A stretch of DNA of 64,000 nucleotides from Dactylorhiza incarnata (taxonomy: Eukaryota > Streptophyta > Magnoliopsida > Asparagales > Orchidaceae), in assembly GCA_033032865.1 (NCBI GenBank), contig JAWHQI010000064.1, forward strand, positions 2,852,001-2,916,000. The letters run 5' to 3'. Every line of letters begins with the position of its first letter. Within the stretch, counting starts at the first letter, position 1. The notes under the pieces were generated by a model. The model ran no database searches. It was given only the letters and a program-made list of their open reading frames with translations, and was not told the origin of the DNA. Positions 11,477 through 22,558 of this stretch are shown in pieces. The position numbers and the translations under genes were made by a program.

Positions 11477-12394
11477 TATTGCGGATCACTCAAGGCCCCG
11501 GTAGACCGTACTAAATTGAACCGTCTTTGCCCGGGAGCGTTCAAATGCGCAAACAGTCACAGAAAAAGGAAAAACTAACAAGACAATTTTTTTAACGTGG
11601 AAAACCCGTCAACTGGGTGAAAAACCACGCGGTCGGGCCTGTGCCAACCAAAACTTCCACTATTTGTTGGTTGTTGTACAAAGCTTTTTTTGAAGAAACT
11701 CGAGGGCGACAGGCCACCTCTCGCTACAATTGTTGAGAGAGAAAGAGGTGTTCGGAGGATGACAGACCACCACTCACGGTGATAAGTCTTCTGCCTGCTG
11801 CAGAGGGGAATGTTGCACTCTGAGCGCTCTGGAGACTTTGACTGCTGCTCGAAGGTTGGATCGATGCACTCTGTGCGTCTTTGTCTCCGTGGCTTGACTC
11901 CTGATGCGCGAGAGGAGTTTGGAGTGCTGGTCTTGATGGGGGTGACACGTTTGTTCTATAAGCGCACGAAGGCGTGCTCGTTCTTGAGCGCACAAAGGCG
12001 TGCTTGGAGCGGGGCGCACGTGGGCGCGCTTAGAGCGGAGCGCACGGGGGCGCACTTGGAGCGGAGCGCACGGGGGACACACTTGGAGCAGAGCGCACAT
12101 GGGCGCACTTGGAGCAGAGCGCACGGGGGCGCGCTCGGAATGTGCAAGGAAGAGGCGCGCTTGGAGCGGAGCGCACGGGGGCGCACTTGGAGCGACGCTT
12201 GTGAGCGCGCAAGGAGGAGACGCGCTTGTGAGCGCGCAAGGAGGAGAGAGAAATTCGTAGGAGGATTTTCCCTGCCGAAGAGAGAATCCAAATGAAGGAG
12301 AGTGATGATCTATTTATAGATTCCAAGAGGGGCGACCCGGTAATTTATCACGATAACTACCGGAAGCACAAATAGGAACGCTCCGTTTAGAGCA
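11477..12394 (-). repeat. 5' LTR of the LARD-like element
   Basis: Second copy of the 7881-8968 LTR. Its inner edge reads TATTGCGG, where the terminal TG has become TA. It carries the same minisatellite with fewer units and the same minus-strand TATA box near 12,309-12,318. Confidence 0.75.
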
Positions 12395-13430
12395 CTGATA
12401 GGAAACTTCAAAGCACTAAAAATAATGACACGATATGATAAGCAGTTATGAATGAAGTTGATATAGTGCAACAAAATTTCAAGTAATAAAAACCGCATGT
12501 GCACGGCGTACAAATGTAATAACAATGCAAGTACGGGTCGATCCACAGAGAAGTTCAATTTTGCTCTAATTCAGACGAATTATAAAAGGTTGGAGATTTG
12601 TTTAGAAAAAAAATGAGATCTTAATTTGAGAAAAAATAAATTTAAGAAATATGTCTCGCGTGCAATTTTATTTAAAATGCTTAATAAATAATTATTGAAT
12701 AAGGACTCATCACCACATACAAGATATATAGAGGTTGATACATAGAAAATTCTTTTTATATAAGCCATCAAAATATTTGTATATTGTTTTCACATATTAC
12801 ATCAAAATCTCTTAAGCATGTGATATATGCGAGCAAAATAATACAAAATCTTTAGTGATAAAACTTGATTGAGATTCAAGAATGAGTTCAAAAATATTTG
12901 CTTAAATCGCTAAGAATATTTTTTGTGCACTCGCTCTATATTACATCGAACTTCCGTAGGAATGTAACATATGTTTTATGCTACACAAAATATCAAAGCT
13001 ATTTAATAAAATCATTGGGCATAAATATTTTCGAATGAAGCGATGAATCATTATAATAATTATATAATCACATGAGCATTTACATTGCACCCGAGACAAA
13101 AGAAGATTACTCGCGCATGATTTGTTTTAAAAAATTTATAAGAGAGATCATCATAGAACAAAATAGATGCAAATGAATAATTTTATTGATTCAAAAATAA
13201 AAACTTACAAACTTGTGCGGAGCGCATACATGAGCTTCCTCCAAGTCTCCTTCCTCTCATACAATTTCTCTCAAAAACTCACAAATATAATGCAAGTAAA
13301 CTCTCACTTTCAACCTCAAAATTTTCCTTCTCTCCTCTCAAAGAAGGATGAATTTATAGGAAAACTCATCCAAAAATTTCCAAAACAAGGTGGGGGAAAA
13401 ATATTAATTTTTTTTAATGATATGAATAGT
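12395..13430. other. AT-rich stretch without a recognised gene
   Basis: There are no convincing frames. CGGGTCGATCCACAGAGAAG near 12,535 is a motif I associate with dispersed plant retroelement sequence, but I cannot assign a family. Confidence 0.4.
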
Positions 13431-13464
13431 AACGCCAGCCTTTAAGGCGGGTGTTTTTCTGAAA

Positions 13465-13493
13465 TTAACGCCAGCCTTAAAGGCTGGCGTTAA
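13465..13493. repeat. 29-bp perfect palindrome
   Basis: Arms TTAACGCCAGCCTT and AAGGCTGGCGTTAA surround one A. A partial further copy of the arm, TAACGCCAGCCTTTAAGGCG, lies just upstream near 13,430. Confidence 0.9.
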
Positions 13494-13539
13494 GCTGCTA
13501 GGCTGATTTAGGCTCCGTTTGGGGGGACTTATTTTCACC

Positions 13540-13611
13540 GGTCAAGCGGTTGCGACCGCATGAACCGGACCTTAATTAAGGTCCGGTTCATGCGGTCGTA
13601 ACCGCTTGACC
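13540..13611. repeat. 72-bp palindrome (36-bp arms, no spacer)
   Basis: The left arm starts GGTCAAGCGGTTGCGACC and the centre is TTAATTAA. The right arm mirrors the left with a single mismatch. GGCTCCGTTTGG, a motif seen at the ends of other MITE-like sequences in this window (20,717; 44,512), lies 29 bp upstream. Confidence 0.9.
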
Positions 13612-13616
13612 TGTAA

Positions 13617-13795
13617 TGGCACTGATTAAATCAACGCCATTATTAGCGCTGATTAAATCAACACAATATAGGCGCTGATTCAATCAGCCAATGATTGGCG
13701 CTGATTTAATCAGTGCCAATCATTGGTGCTGATTAAATCAGTGCCGATTATTGGCGCCTGATAAATCAACGTAAAATAGGCGCTGGTTAAATCGA
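13617..13795. repeat. About 27-bp tandem repeat, seven copies
   Basis: GCGCTGATTAAATCA-like units start near 13,621, 13,648, 13,674, 13,700, 13,728, 13,757 and 13,784. GCGCTGATT and AATCAGCGC are near reverse complements, so neighbouring units can pair. Confidence 0.8.
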
Positions 13796-14019
13796 TCCGT
13801 CTTGGCCGTCTGTTCGTAATCTTCGATTTTACAGTCATTGTAGCTCGTTCTTGCGTATTCCAATATCCATTCTTTTGTAAATTCGCTAAATTTTTCCTTT
13901 TTATTTTTATTGCAGCCTGCACATACAAACAAACAAATACCGGGAAAAGCATAGTTTTTAAATAAAATTTAACGTAGAATACTATAAAATAAATAAATTT
14001 TGGTGATTTCATCAAGCAC

Positions 14020-14510
14020 ATAGATCACCAAATTTCCACAAATGACTAGATCTCCCCGGGGCGGCTAGGGGCTTAACGGAAAAGCAACCGCTCCTCCCGC
14101 GAGGGGAGGAGCGGCCGGCAAGGCCGGTGGCCGGGGAATGTGAATGTGGCCGCCGGCCGGAACTGGGCGGCCGAATGGCCGCCTAACCTTGGAGGCGGGG
14201 AGGCCGCCTCCTGCGAAGGTGGCGGCCGAGATCGGGCAGACGAATGGCCGCCCGATCTGGGCGCAAGGGAGGCCTCCCCCGGCGGGGGCGGCGGCCAAGT
14301 GGCCGCCCGATCTGGGCGCAAGGGAGGCCGCCCCCGGCGGGGGCGGCGGACGAGATCGGGCGCCCGCTCATATAGGGGACGACGACGGCGACGGCGATGG
14401 CGGCGACGGTTATTCCCTAGGTAGTTATGTCGTTAGTGGGGATTCTCTAGATAATCGCACCCATGAATGGGTGCGGTTAGCGCCTTTAAGGAGACCCTAT
14501 CAATATCTAC
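14020..14510. repeat. GC-rich repeat block, copy 2
   Basis: Same start (ATCACCAAATTTCCACAAATGA), inner units and end (GCGCCTTTAAGGAGACCCTA) as 8965-9505, without an adjoining LTR. It is probably a fragment of another copy of the LARD-like family. Confidence 0.8.
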
Positions 14511-14849
14511 AATAAATAGCCTTTTCAAACAAAAAAACATTTCAATTAATCTTTATATATATATTGAAATTCTTACATAATTTTGATATAAATATACTAT
14601 ATCTCATCTTAAGTTCTTCATGTTTTGTTTCATAAGCTTAAATGGGATTAACAACACATCATTAATTTGTTGTCATCCGAATAATCTTATGAATTTCATA
14701 GGTTTAATAATATTGTAGGGCCCATAAGTGAAATAAACTCATGGGACTTTTATGCACGACATTAAGGACTCTAAAAGGCCTCCTTCGACCCTAAATATTA
14801 GATTGGTGGCCAGGAAATATAACTCCCTCTGATTCAGTTCACTTATAAT
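14511..14849. other. AT-rich flank of the Copia element
   Basis: No gene recognised. It ends with the target duplication ATAAT at 14845-14849. Confidence 0.5.
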
Positions 14850-15026
14850 TGTTGGTGTATATTTGGACTCGTAACGGTGTTCGGAGGCTTAACAGGTCGT
14901 GTAGGATACACGGATATCCAATACCCGTAGATACTCCTAGGGTTTGCCTATTTATACCCAGCTAGGGGCAACGGGTTCTGTATTCCACATTTGACACTCC
15001 CCGGGATGCTTCGAGCGCCTCTCACA
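14850..15026 (+). repeat. 5' LTR of Copia A
   Basis: 177 bp, starting TGTTGGTGTATATTTGG and ending GCGCCTCTCACA. A TATTTATA box lies at about 14950. Confidence 0.95.
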
Positions 15027-15529
15027 ATCTCGAAGTAGAAACCCTAGCCGCTCCAAGCACCCCTCCCGTGTTCGTGTTCTGCTGGTGCTCGTCGTCGTTC
15101 GATCGCAAGGTGAAGCCGCTCGATCGCGCCATCGCTGCTGTCGCTGCTCGTTCTCGTCGCTGCCGATCGCATCTTCCACGCTCGATCGTGCCGCTGCTGC
15201 TAGCCTCCGTCGCTCGAGAAGGAGAAGGAAGGATCGCGTCTCCTGCGGTCTGCTATCCGTCGCCGATAGAAGCTCTTCATCGCGCCCTGCAGCCGCCGCT
15301 TGCCGTCGGTGCCTCTCTCCCCATCGCCGTGCGTGAAGAAGGAGGTCACCGCCTCCATCGCCGTCGTTCGCCGAAGAAGAGGCTCCAGATCTGCTGCTGC
15401 GACGTCCAGATCTGCTGTTGTTGAAGGCCGATTCGTGCCCTAGAGCCGCTGCCCGTGCGCCCAGGACACGCAGAACCTCCGCTCGTGTGCCTGTCTGAAG
15501 CAGCCGTTTTGTGCAAGAAGGGAGTTCAC

Positions 15530-15661
15530 GCACGACCACTACTCGTGCGCTCGTCCCTTCGCGCACGACCGTTGATCGTGCGCTCCTCAGCAGCCAGTGC
15601 CAGTGCCCCGCACGACCACTGATCGTGCGCTCAGCAGTTCACGCACGATCACTGCTCGTGC
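15530..15661 (+). repeat. Four short hairpins in the Copia A leader
   Basis: GCACGA-N7-TCGTGC hairpins lie at 15530-15548, 15563-15581, 15610-15628 and 15643-15661, spaced 33, 47 and 33 bp. Loops vary (CCACTAC, CCGTTGA, CCACTGA, TCACTGC) while the six-base arms are kept. They lie between the LTR and the gag start, where an RNA packaging or dimerisation signal would be expected; that role is inference. Confidence 0.85.
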
Positions 15662-15779
15662 GCTCTTCAGAAGGCAGTACTCGTACGCCGCAGTTCTCCC
15701 GTGCTCTGTCTCCGCTGTCCAAATTCAAATCCCCCCAGCCGCCTTCAGCCCTCTCCCGCCGCCGCCGTCTCCAAGCACG

Positions 15780-16680
15780 ATGTTGAAGGCAAACAACTTC
15801 TCCTCTCCAGTACCGATGACGAAGCTGGAAAAATTCACGGCGACGGAGTTCAACACTTGGAAGTTGAACACGCAATTTGGGATGAAATGTCTGAACGTTC
15901 TACACCGTTCAGAATGATCGTGCTGCGTTCATCGGGACTGAGCATGAAGAACAGTGGATCAGCGATGAGGACTTCTGCCGGGACTATTTACTGAATTGTC
16001 TCTCCCCAAGCTTGGCAAAGACCTACTTGAAGATGACGACTGCAAATGAGATATGGGACGCACTGGAGGAGCATTTCAGGCAGGAGGAGGACCTGTCCAA
16101 GGCTCACTTAGTGGACAAGTTCCACTCCTTCATGTTCGACGAGGAGAAAGAGATTCTCCCTCAGGTATCGAATTTCGAACATATTGTTGATTCCTTACAT
16201 AGCGAACAAATTTCTCTGCCAGATAGCTTTTTTGCTGGCACAATAATTTATAAGTTGCCTTCCACGTGGTATCATTTCAAAACTGAAATGTACCGGAAGA
16301 AGATGCAGGTTGGTCTGAATGACCTCAAGCGTTTTATACGCATAGAGGACGAAAATAGGACTCGACACGCGCTAGAAGCTGTTAGCAAGCAAAAAGCTGC
16401 CGCTAACATGGTTACTAGCTCCAAGCGTGTGTCGAATCAGAAAAAGATCAAACCGCCCTCAAATAAACCACAGGTTGCGGGCCCTAAAAATAAAATAAAG
16501 AAATTTAAGGGCAAATGTTTTAACTGCAACAAGTGGGGGCACAGTGCATCTGACTGTAGGCTTCCCAAAAGAGAAAGAACCAAAGGACCACAAGAGGACA
16601 ACCAAGCCAATATGGTTAGCCTTACTGAGCCTTCCAACTTTGTCGCCATGGTTGGAAATGCGCAGGCCAGCACTGAGTGA
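15780..16680 (+). pseudogene. Copia A gag
   Basis: The ATG at 15780 begins a capsid-like segment with NTWKLNTQFGMKCLNVL. Near 15,905 the frame shifts and continues as NDRAAFIGTEHEEQW..., then the UBN2-type gag body (LSKAHLVDKFHSFMFDEE). A CCHC zinc knuckle, CFNCNKWGHSASDC, lies at about 16,519-16,560. The frame closes at a TGA (16678-16680), which is followed in the same frame by the protease motif, so the stop is a lesion rather than the natural end of gag-pol. Confidence 0.9.
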
Positions 16681-19645
16681 TACCTGGATTCGGGGGCAAC
16701 TTGTCATGTATGCAACAATGCTAATCTGATGACAGGGCTCGCTGAGGCAAAGGAATCTGTGACCGTTGCGAACGGTGGGGTGGCAGATGTGTTGAAGGTG
16801 GGGAACGCTACACTACTGCTGTCCTCAGGTAAGTCTTTAACTTTAAGAAATGTTAAATTTATTCTTTCATTATCTGCTAATTTAGTGTCTGTTAGTCTAC
16901 TTTGTGATGCTGATATGTCTGTTAATTTCTGTAGCGGTAGAGTAACACTGTCAGTTAACTCACATTATTTTGGATGTGCATACGTCCAAAATAGAATGTA
17001 CCGACTAAGTCTAGCTAATGAAATAGTTCAACAAGTACAATCAAACTTAGTTAGCCCTAAGACTCTACATGAGAGACTAAGACACGTGAACTATAGGAAG
17101 TTATTCCAAATAGCTAGAACTCACCAGATCAACTTAGACACTAAAACCCCATGTGGAAAATGTGAAGTGTGTGCTCAGACAAAGATCATTAGGAAACCTT
17201 TTAGCGCGGTTACTAGGAGCACAACACCACTAGAGCTAATACATTCTGACATCTGTGACTTTAAAAGTTTCGTCACCAGAGGAGGAAGGAAGTATATGAT
17301 CACCTTTATAGATGACTGATCTAGGTTTTGTCACATTTACCTACTTAAAACTAAAGATGAAGCGTTTGAAAAGTTGTCTTTTCAAAACCAGGGTAGAAAA
17401 CCAATTAGGCATGAAAATAAAGAGGTTTAGAAGTGATCGAGGAGGAGAATACATGTCCAGTGATTTCAAAGGTTTTCTTGTCTCTCAAGGCATCATAGCC
17501 GAAACCACTGCTCCTTACTCACCCCAATCCAATGGTATATCCGAGAGAAAAAATAGAACATTAACAGAAATGTTAAATTCTATGCTCCTCACTGCAGGCA
17601 TGTCTTCCGCTTTTTGGGGAGAAGCAGTCTTAACTGCGAATCACATTCTAAATAAAGTCCCTCATGCTAAGTTAGATGTTACACCCTACGAGCTTTGGTT
17701 TAAGAGACCCCCGTCAATTACAAAATTTAAGACCTGGGGCTGTATAGGCTATGTCAGGGTTCCTGACCCTAGACGGTCTAAGACTGGACCTAGGACCAAT
17801 ACATGTGTCTATTTAGGTTGTGCTGAAGATAGTGCTGCAGATCGATTCCTTGATATTTCCAACAATATCATCATTGAATCTAGGAATGCAGTGTTTTTTG
17901 AAGATAAATTTCTTAAAGATAAGAACCTGACACTCCCAGGTATGCAAGCATCTATTACTGAGGAGGATCCAGAATCAGTACCGAGCACTTCCTATTCAGT
18001 TCCTGTAGACACCAGTGGCCTAGAGTCTAGGAGGACTTCAGTAAGAGAGAAAACTCCCAGAACCTTCGGTAGTGATTTTGTTACCTACCACGTTGAGGCC
18101 GATCCGTCCACCTATAAGGAAGCGATGAGGTCAAGGGATTCACTACTCTGGAAAGAAGCTATTGAGGAAGAGATGAATTCTCTCCTACAGAACAACACCT
18201 AGACGTTAGTTCCTAAGCCTAAAGGGGCTAAACCGATAGGATGTAGGTGGGTTCTGAAAAAGAAACTAAATCCTGATGGTAGCGTAGCTAAGTATAAAAC
18301 ACTCCTGGTGGCTAAAGGTTTCACACAAGTTAGTGGGGTGGATTATTTTGACGTATATTCACCAGTGTGTCACTTAGCAACCATTAGGATCCTCCTAGCT
18401 ATTGCAGCTATTGAGACCTTTATTGTCCATCAGTTGGATGTTAAGACTGCGTTCTTGAACGGAGATCTGACCGAAGAGATCTACATGAGCCAACCTGAAG
18501 GTTTCATTGTAGACGGTCATGAAAACATGGTCTGTAAGCTTTTAAAATCGTTATACGGATTAAAACAATCCCCTAAATTATGGCATGAGAAATTTGACTA
18601 TTGTGTAAAGAACATGGGATTTTTGTCAAGTCTCTCGGATAAATGTCTTTACATACGTCATAGATCAGATAACGTCGTCATAATATGTTTATATGTAGAT
18701 GACATGCTAATTCTGGCATCCGATCAATCTGAAATGGATGACGTAAAGTCGGGCCTGATGAAAGCATTTGACATCAAAGATCTAGGAATAGTTGACATTA
18801 TCCTAGGTATGCAGGTGAGCTTTGGGAAAAATGGCATTTCCCTAAGTCAAAGCCACTACATAAAATCCTTGTTGGATACGTGGGGATACAGTGATAGTCG
18901 AGCTTTAGAGACACCATACGATTATAACAACCGCTTAAAGCCCAATGAAGGAGCTGCAGTTAGACAGTTAGATTACTCTAAACTGATTGGTAGTCTCATG
19001 TATGCTATGGTCTGCACTAGACCTGACATAGCCTTTACGGTAGGCATGTTAAGCCGATTCACTAGCAATCCTGGCCAGGACCACTGGAATGCCCTAGATA
19101 GGCTAATGCGATACTTAAAGCACACCAAAAAGTATGTTTTATGTTATAGTGGTCATCCTCCAGTTTTGGAAGGATACTCTGATGCATCCTGGTGCTCAGA
19201 AATAAACGACAACAAGTCCACTAGTGGTTTTATTTTCACACTAGGAGGAGCAGCTGTAGCTTGGAAGTCCAAAAGGCAGTCCTGTATTGCTCTCTCTTCT
19301 ATGGAATCCGAACTGTACGCTCTAGCTTCAGCTAGAGAAGAAGCAGAATGGATAAGAGATTTGGTTATGGACATTCCATTGACGAGCCTGAAACTGAGTT
19401 CTGTTGCAGTTTACTGCGACAATCAGGCTACAAAGACGATTGCCACGAAGACTCTGTTCAATGGCAAAAGAAGGCAACTACAGATGAAACAAGCCTGGTT
19501 GACCACTATCACTAGTCAAGGGATTATGACCCTAATAGATGTGAGATCGAAAGATAATGTTGCAGACGCTTTAACCAAAGGCTTGAATAGAGCTCTTACA
19601 ATTAAAACATCGGGGGAGATGAGATTAAAGTTCATAGATGTATGA
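16681..19645 (+). pseudogene. Copia A pol: protease, integrase, reverse transcriptase, RNase H
   Basis: In frame after the gag stop comes YLDSGATCHVCNN (aspartic protease). The pre-integrase zinc region follows (LHERLRHVNY, CGKCEVC), then the integrase catalytic region with SDRGGEYMSSDF and YSPQSNGISERKNRT. Reverse transcriptase has LDVKTAFLNGDL and LYVDDMLI. RNase H has YSDASWCSE, KSTSGF and SSMESEL. Lesions: TGA at 17317-17319, a frameshift between about 17,340 and 17,400, and TAG at 18200-18202 where the family has tryptophan. The terminal reading frame ends at 19645. No full-length polyprotein can be made from this copy. Confidence 0.95.
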
Positions 19646-20456
19646 AACTTTCCTCCTGTGTTTATCCTTTAATAGTAAGAACATATAGTCGCAACATTCA
19701 AGCATCTAATAACAGACTGAAAACCCTAAATAACTTCTTGATGAAAACTCAAGATGGCTAGATGCTGGTTATTCCACATTTGATAACCTAACATCTTTCT
19801 CATCGTAAGTTGATTCGAGAGTTATTCAACTGGGAATCGAAAGTCGTTGTAACGGTTAATCTAAACATTTATGGTCATAGCACATTATTCCACATTTGAT
19901 AATGTTGCAAATGATGGTGTGCCAAATCATTTGTTGATGAGGTACATAGTGACCATTAATGAGTAAGATAACAATGTTTGATTTATTAAAATCAAAACTT
20001 TAACTGGTCCTAGTTAGACTGGATAGAGATGCTGACAATGTTACTTCACTATTGCTACAAGTACTAAGCTCACTCAGGTAGAGCTAGCTTACTTTATATG
20101 TTACTGCATACGTCTATGAATTCATTGAGTCTAATCTCATGAAATTCCTTGCAGGCACTAGTGGAGATGGAGGAGAGAAAGTGGTGTTCGACATGGATGC
20201 TGATGATCTACTCTCTGAGTAGAATTCAGTACCTTGTTTTGATTCAGTACCTTGTTTTGTTTTCAGACTTATTTATGTATGAGTAGCACTGTTATTTGTT
20301 TTGGATGTTTTATGATTCTGTTATAACAATCCTACTTATGTTTAAACTGTGCTAACTCTTATTGCAATGTGTAAAGTCGAAAACATGTTTTTTAGTACCC
20401 TCCACTTTCTGCACTCCGAAACGTACACGTTACTTGTCACAAATATAGGAGGAGAC
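19646..20456 (+). other. Copia A 3' region before the right LTR
   Basis: It contains two copies of TTATTCCACATTTGATAA (near 19,770 and 19,887); the LTRs carry the related TTCCACATTTGACAC. A stretch at 20,155-20,222 reads as a short acidic peptide after a CTTGCAG acceptor-like sequence. CAGTACCTTGTTTTG is directly duplicated near 20,228. The purine tract ends at 20456. Confidence 0.6.
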
Positions 20457-20633
20457 TGTTGGTGTATATTTGGACTCGTAACGGTGTTCGGAGGCTTAAC
20501 GGGTCGTGTAGGATACGCGGATATCCAATACCCGTAGATACTCCTAGGGTTTGCCTATTTATACCCAGCTAGGGGCAACGGGTTCTGTGTTCCACATTTG
20601 ACACTCCCCGGGATGCTTCGAGCGCCTCTCACA
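20457..20633 (+). repeat. 3' LTR of Copia A
   Basis: 177 bp, identical to the left LTR except at three positions, and followed directly by the target duplication ATAAT. Confidence 0.95.
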
Positions 20634-20716
20634 ATAATTATATTATCGAGATAAGCCCATACGAAGCTTTGGCAGCTTTGATGGATAAATGCAGAAGACT
20701 GCCGTATTTCAATTAA

Positions 20717-20830
20717 GGGTCCGTTTGGCACGGCGTTGGCGGTCATGAACGCAGTGGTTATGAATCGTCATCCGTTTGGCGCGACATTTTTTCTCCGATG
20801 AGTTTGGAGAATACAAGATTGTGCAAAAAA
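20717..20830. mobile_element. MITE-like fragment with GGGTCCGTTTGGCACGGCG end
   Basis: The end GGTCCGTTTGGCACGGCGTTGGCGGTC resembles that at 44,512 (GGCTCCGTTTGGCACGACGGTGGCGGTC). A second CCGTTTGGCGCGAC lies near 20,770. I could not define the other terminus. The remaining sequence to 21,246 is unique and without a recognised gene. Confidence 0.45.
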
Positions 20831-21246
20831 GGAACCAAGCTCCCTAACTCATGCATAAAAGGAACCGCTGAGTCCACATTTGATCTTTTTTCCTCCCAGA
20901 ATAATCTTACCTCCCTAACTCATTGAAAAAAAAAGGAACACACTAATATATTAAATTGTGAGGCAACCTTTTGAGCCCAAAAAGCCAGGCACCAAGCTCT
21001 TTGGGAATTGGGAGGGGAGATTCTTGCGTCCGATGCCCGTTCCGAAATCCCTATCCGGGATTACTGCTCGCGTGCAGCGTAGAACATCGAACGGAGGCGA
21101 GCAAAACTAAAAATCTATCGGGATTAGCGAACCCGTTCACGCAGGGGAGCAAAAAAAAGAATCGGACTCCGGAGATCGGATTCAAAAATTTCGCCTTTGG
21201 GAGGGTGATAGATGCACTCCCTATTTCAAATCACTTGTTACCTCCC

Positions 21247-22558
21247 GTAGATTCTCCAACAAGATAACTCACCTACAAGATGACAATCATTTAATCTCAA
21301 CAGAACCTATGCGAATACAAGATTGTATTCTTAATCACTTCACTAAAATAATGCAAGGTTCAACTGTTTGTAGCTCTTATCCTAATATGTTAGACCTCAT
21401 AAGACCTATTTTTTCGAATCTAGATGAAATCAAAAGTGTTGTTTTCTCTATCCACAGAAACAATGCTCCTGGCCCGGATGGTTTCAATAGCGGTTTCTTT
21501 CAGGAGTGTTGGGACATCATCAAAGAGGATTTATATTTGGCTTGCAAGGATTTTCGTAAGCAAATGTATATCGCTTGAACAAACCACGTATATTAAAGGT
21601 AGAAACATTCGAGATAGCATTTCTCTGGTCAAGGAACTTACTCATGATATTAATAAGAAGCTATGGGGTGGAAATATCATGCTTAAACTTAAACTTGATA
21701 TGGAGATCGACATTGATAGAGTCGAGTGGCACTTCCTCTTCTCTATTATGGCCAAGCTCAAGTTCTCTAACAAGTTGATCGCGTTGATTAAAATGCTTCA
21801 ATGTAACATGTTTTCCATCATTATTAATGGTAATAAATGCGGTTTCTTTCTTCGACTCGTGGTGTGAAACAAGGCGACCCCATATCCCCTCTCCTCTTTT
21901 CAATCTCCCAAGATTAATTTAGTAGGTTGCTAAATAAATGTTTCACAGACTCGAAGGCTATCTCATTTCACATTTTCTATATGCGGATGACACCATCATT
22001 TTTGCTCGGGGTAACCTCTCCACCATTCGATCCATTAATAAACCATCAAGACTTTTGAATCTGTTTTGGGTCAAAAAATTAATTGAAAAAAAGCTCTATT
22101 TTCTTATCCAACCGCATCCCTCTCGGGAGGAAAAGATTAATTCTAGAAATTCTTGATGTTCAACTACCATGGTCTTCCTATTTCCTACGGTCATAATCGT
22201 GTTGTTTATTATGAGTCGTTGGTGGCCAGGATTCATTCATATATCGGTAGTTGGCCTACCAAATTTCTGCATATGGGGGTCGTTTAGCTCTTATTAAATC
22301 CACCATACTTTCTTCGTGCATACATATGGTTGCTTGCTCGAATATTCCCAAATCCATCTTACACACCATTGATAGATACATTGCCAAATTCCTATGGAAT
22401 GACTTAGACACTCTAACAAAATATCAATGTGTTCGTGTAGAATTTGTAGCAACAATACTACTTGGGGTAGTCTTGGCTTTTATAATATGAAAGTTCTTCA
22501 CTTATGTTTTAAGTTTAGGGAGTTGTGGCGTGTTCTCATCGGCCCGTCCTCAAATTAT
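21247..22558 (+). pseudogene. L1-type LINE, 5' portion (reverse transcriptase)
   Basis: Fragments in shifting frames show the start of the RT domain (NNAPGPDGFNSGFFQECW), then IKGRNIRDSISLVKEL, a decayed KLDMEKAYDRVEW-like motif, KQGDPISPLLF, the YADDTIIFA catalytic motif and AYGGRLALIKSTIL. About 100 residues between the first two are missing, so there is an internal deletion. The endonuclease region is absent. The fragment stops at 22558 where Copia B is inserted and resumes at 28303. Confidence 0.9.

Larger units (their letters stand above)
7881..12394 (-). mobile_element. Non-coding LTR retrotransposon (LARD-like)
   Basis: Two direct copies of an about 1-kb sequence (7881-8968 and 11477-12394) flank a 2.5-kb interior. 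Inside the right copy, on the minus strand, the interior starts GTTTGACGCCGTCTGTGGG. This resembles the TGGCGCC-type primer binding sites of plant Gypsy elements and gives a minus orientation. Each LTR has a minus-strand CTATAAATAG box (8883-8892 and about 12,309-12,318). The interior holds only tandem repeats and a GC-rich block; no gag or pol is seen. I found no matching target duplication (flanks ATATA and CTGAT), so one end may have been rearranged. Confidence 0.65.
14850..20633 (+). mobile_element. Copia LTR retrotransposon A
   Basis: LTRs of 177 bp lie at 14850-15026 and 20457-20633, both reading TG...CA, with the 5-bp target duplication ATAAT at 14845-14849 and 20634-20638. The LTRs differ at three positions by eye, all A in the left copy and G in the right, so the insertion is young. 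A purine tract AGGAGGAGAC precedes the right LTR. The usual TGGTATCAGAGC primer site is not found after the left LTR. Domain order gag, protease, integrase, RT, RNase H marks a Copia element. Its coding region is broken by frameshifts and stops. Confidence 0.95.

Noticed and set aside
20640..20715. Short coding-like stretch with SPYEALAALMDKCRR
   Set aside because: Only about 22 codons, no family recognised, no splice context that I could support.
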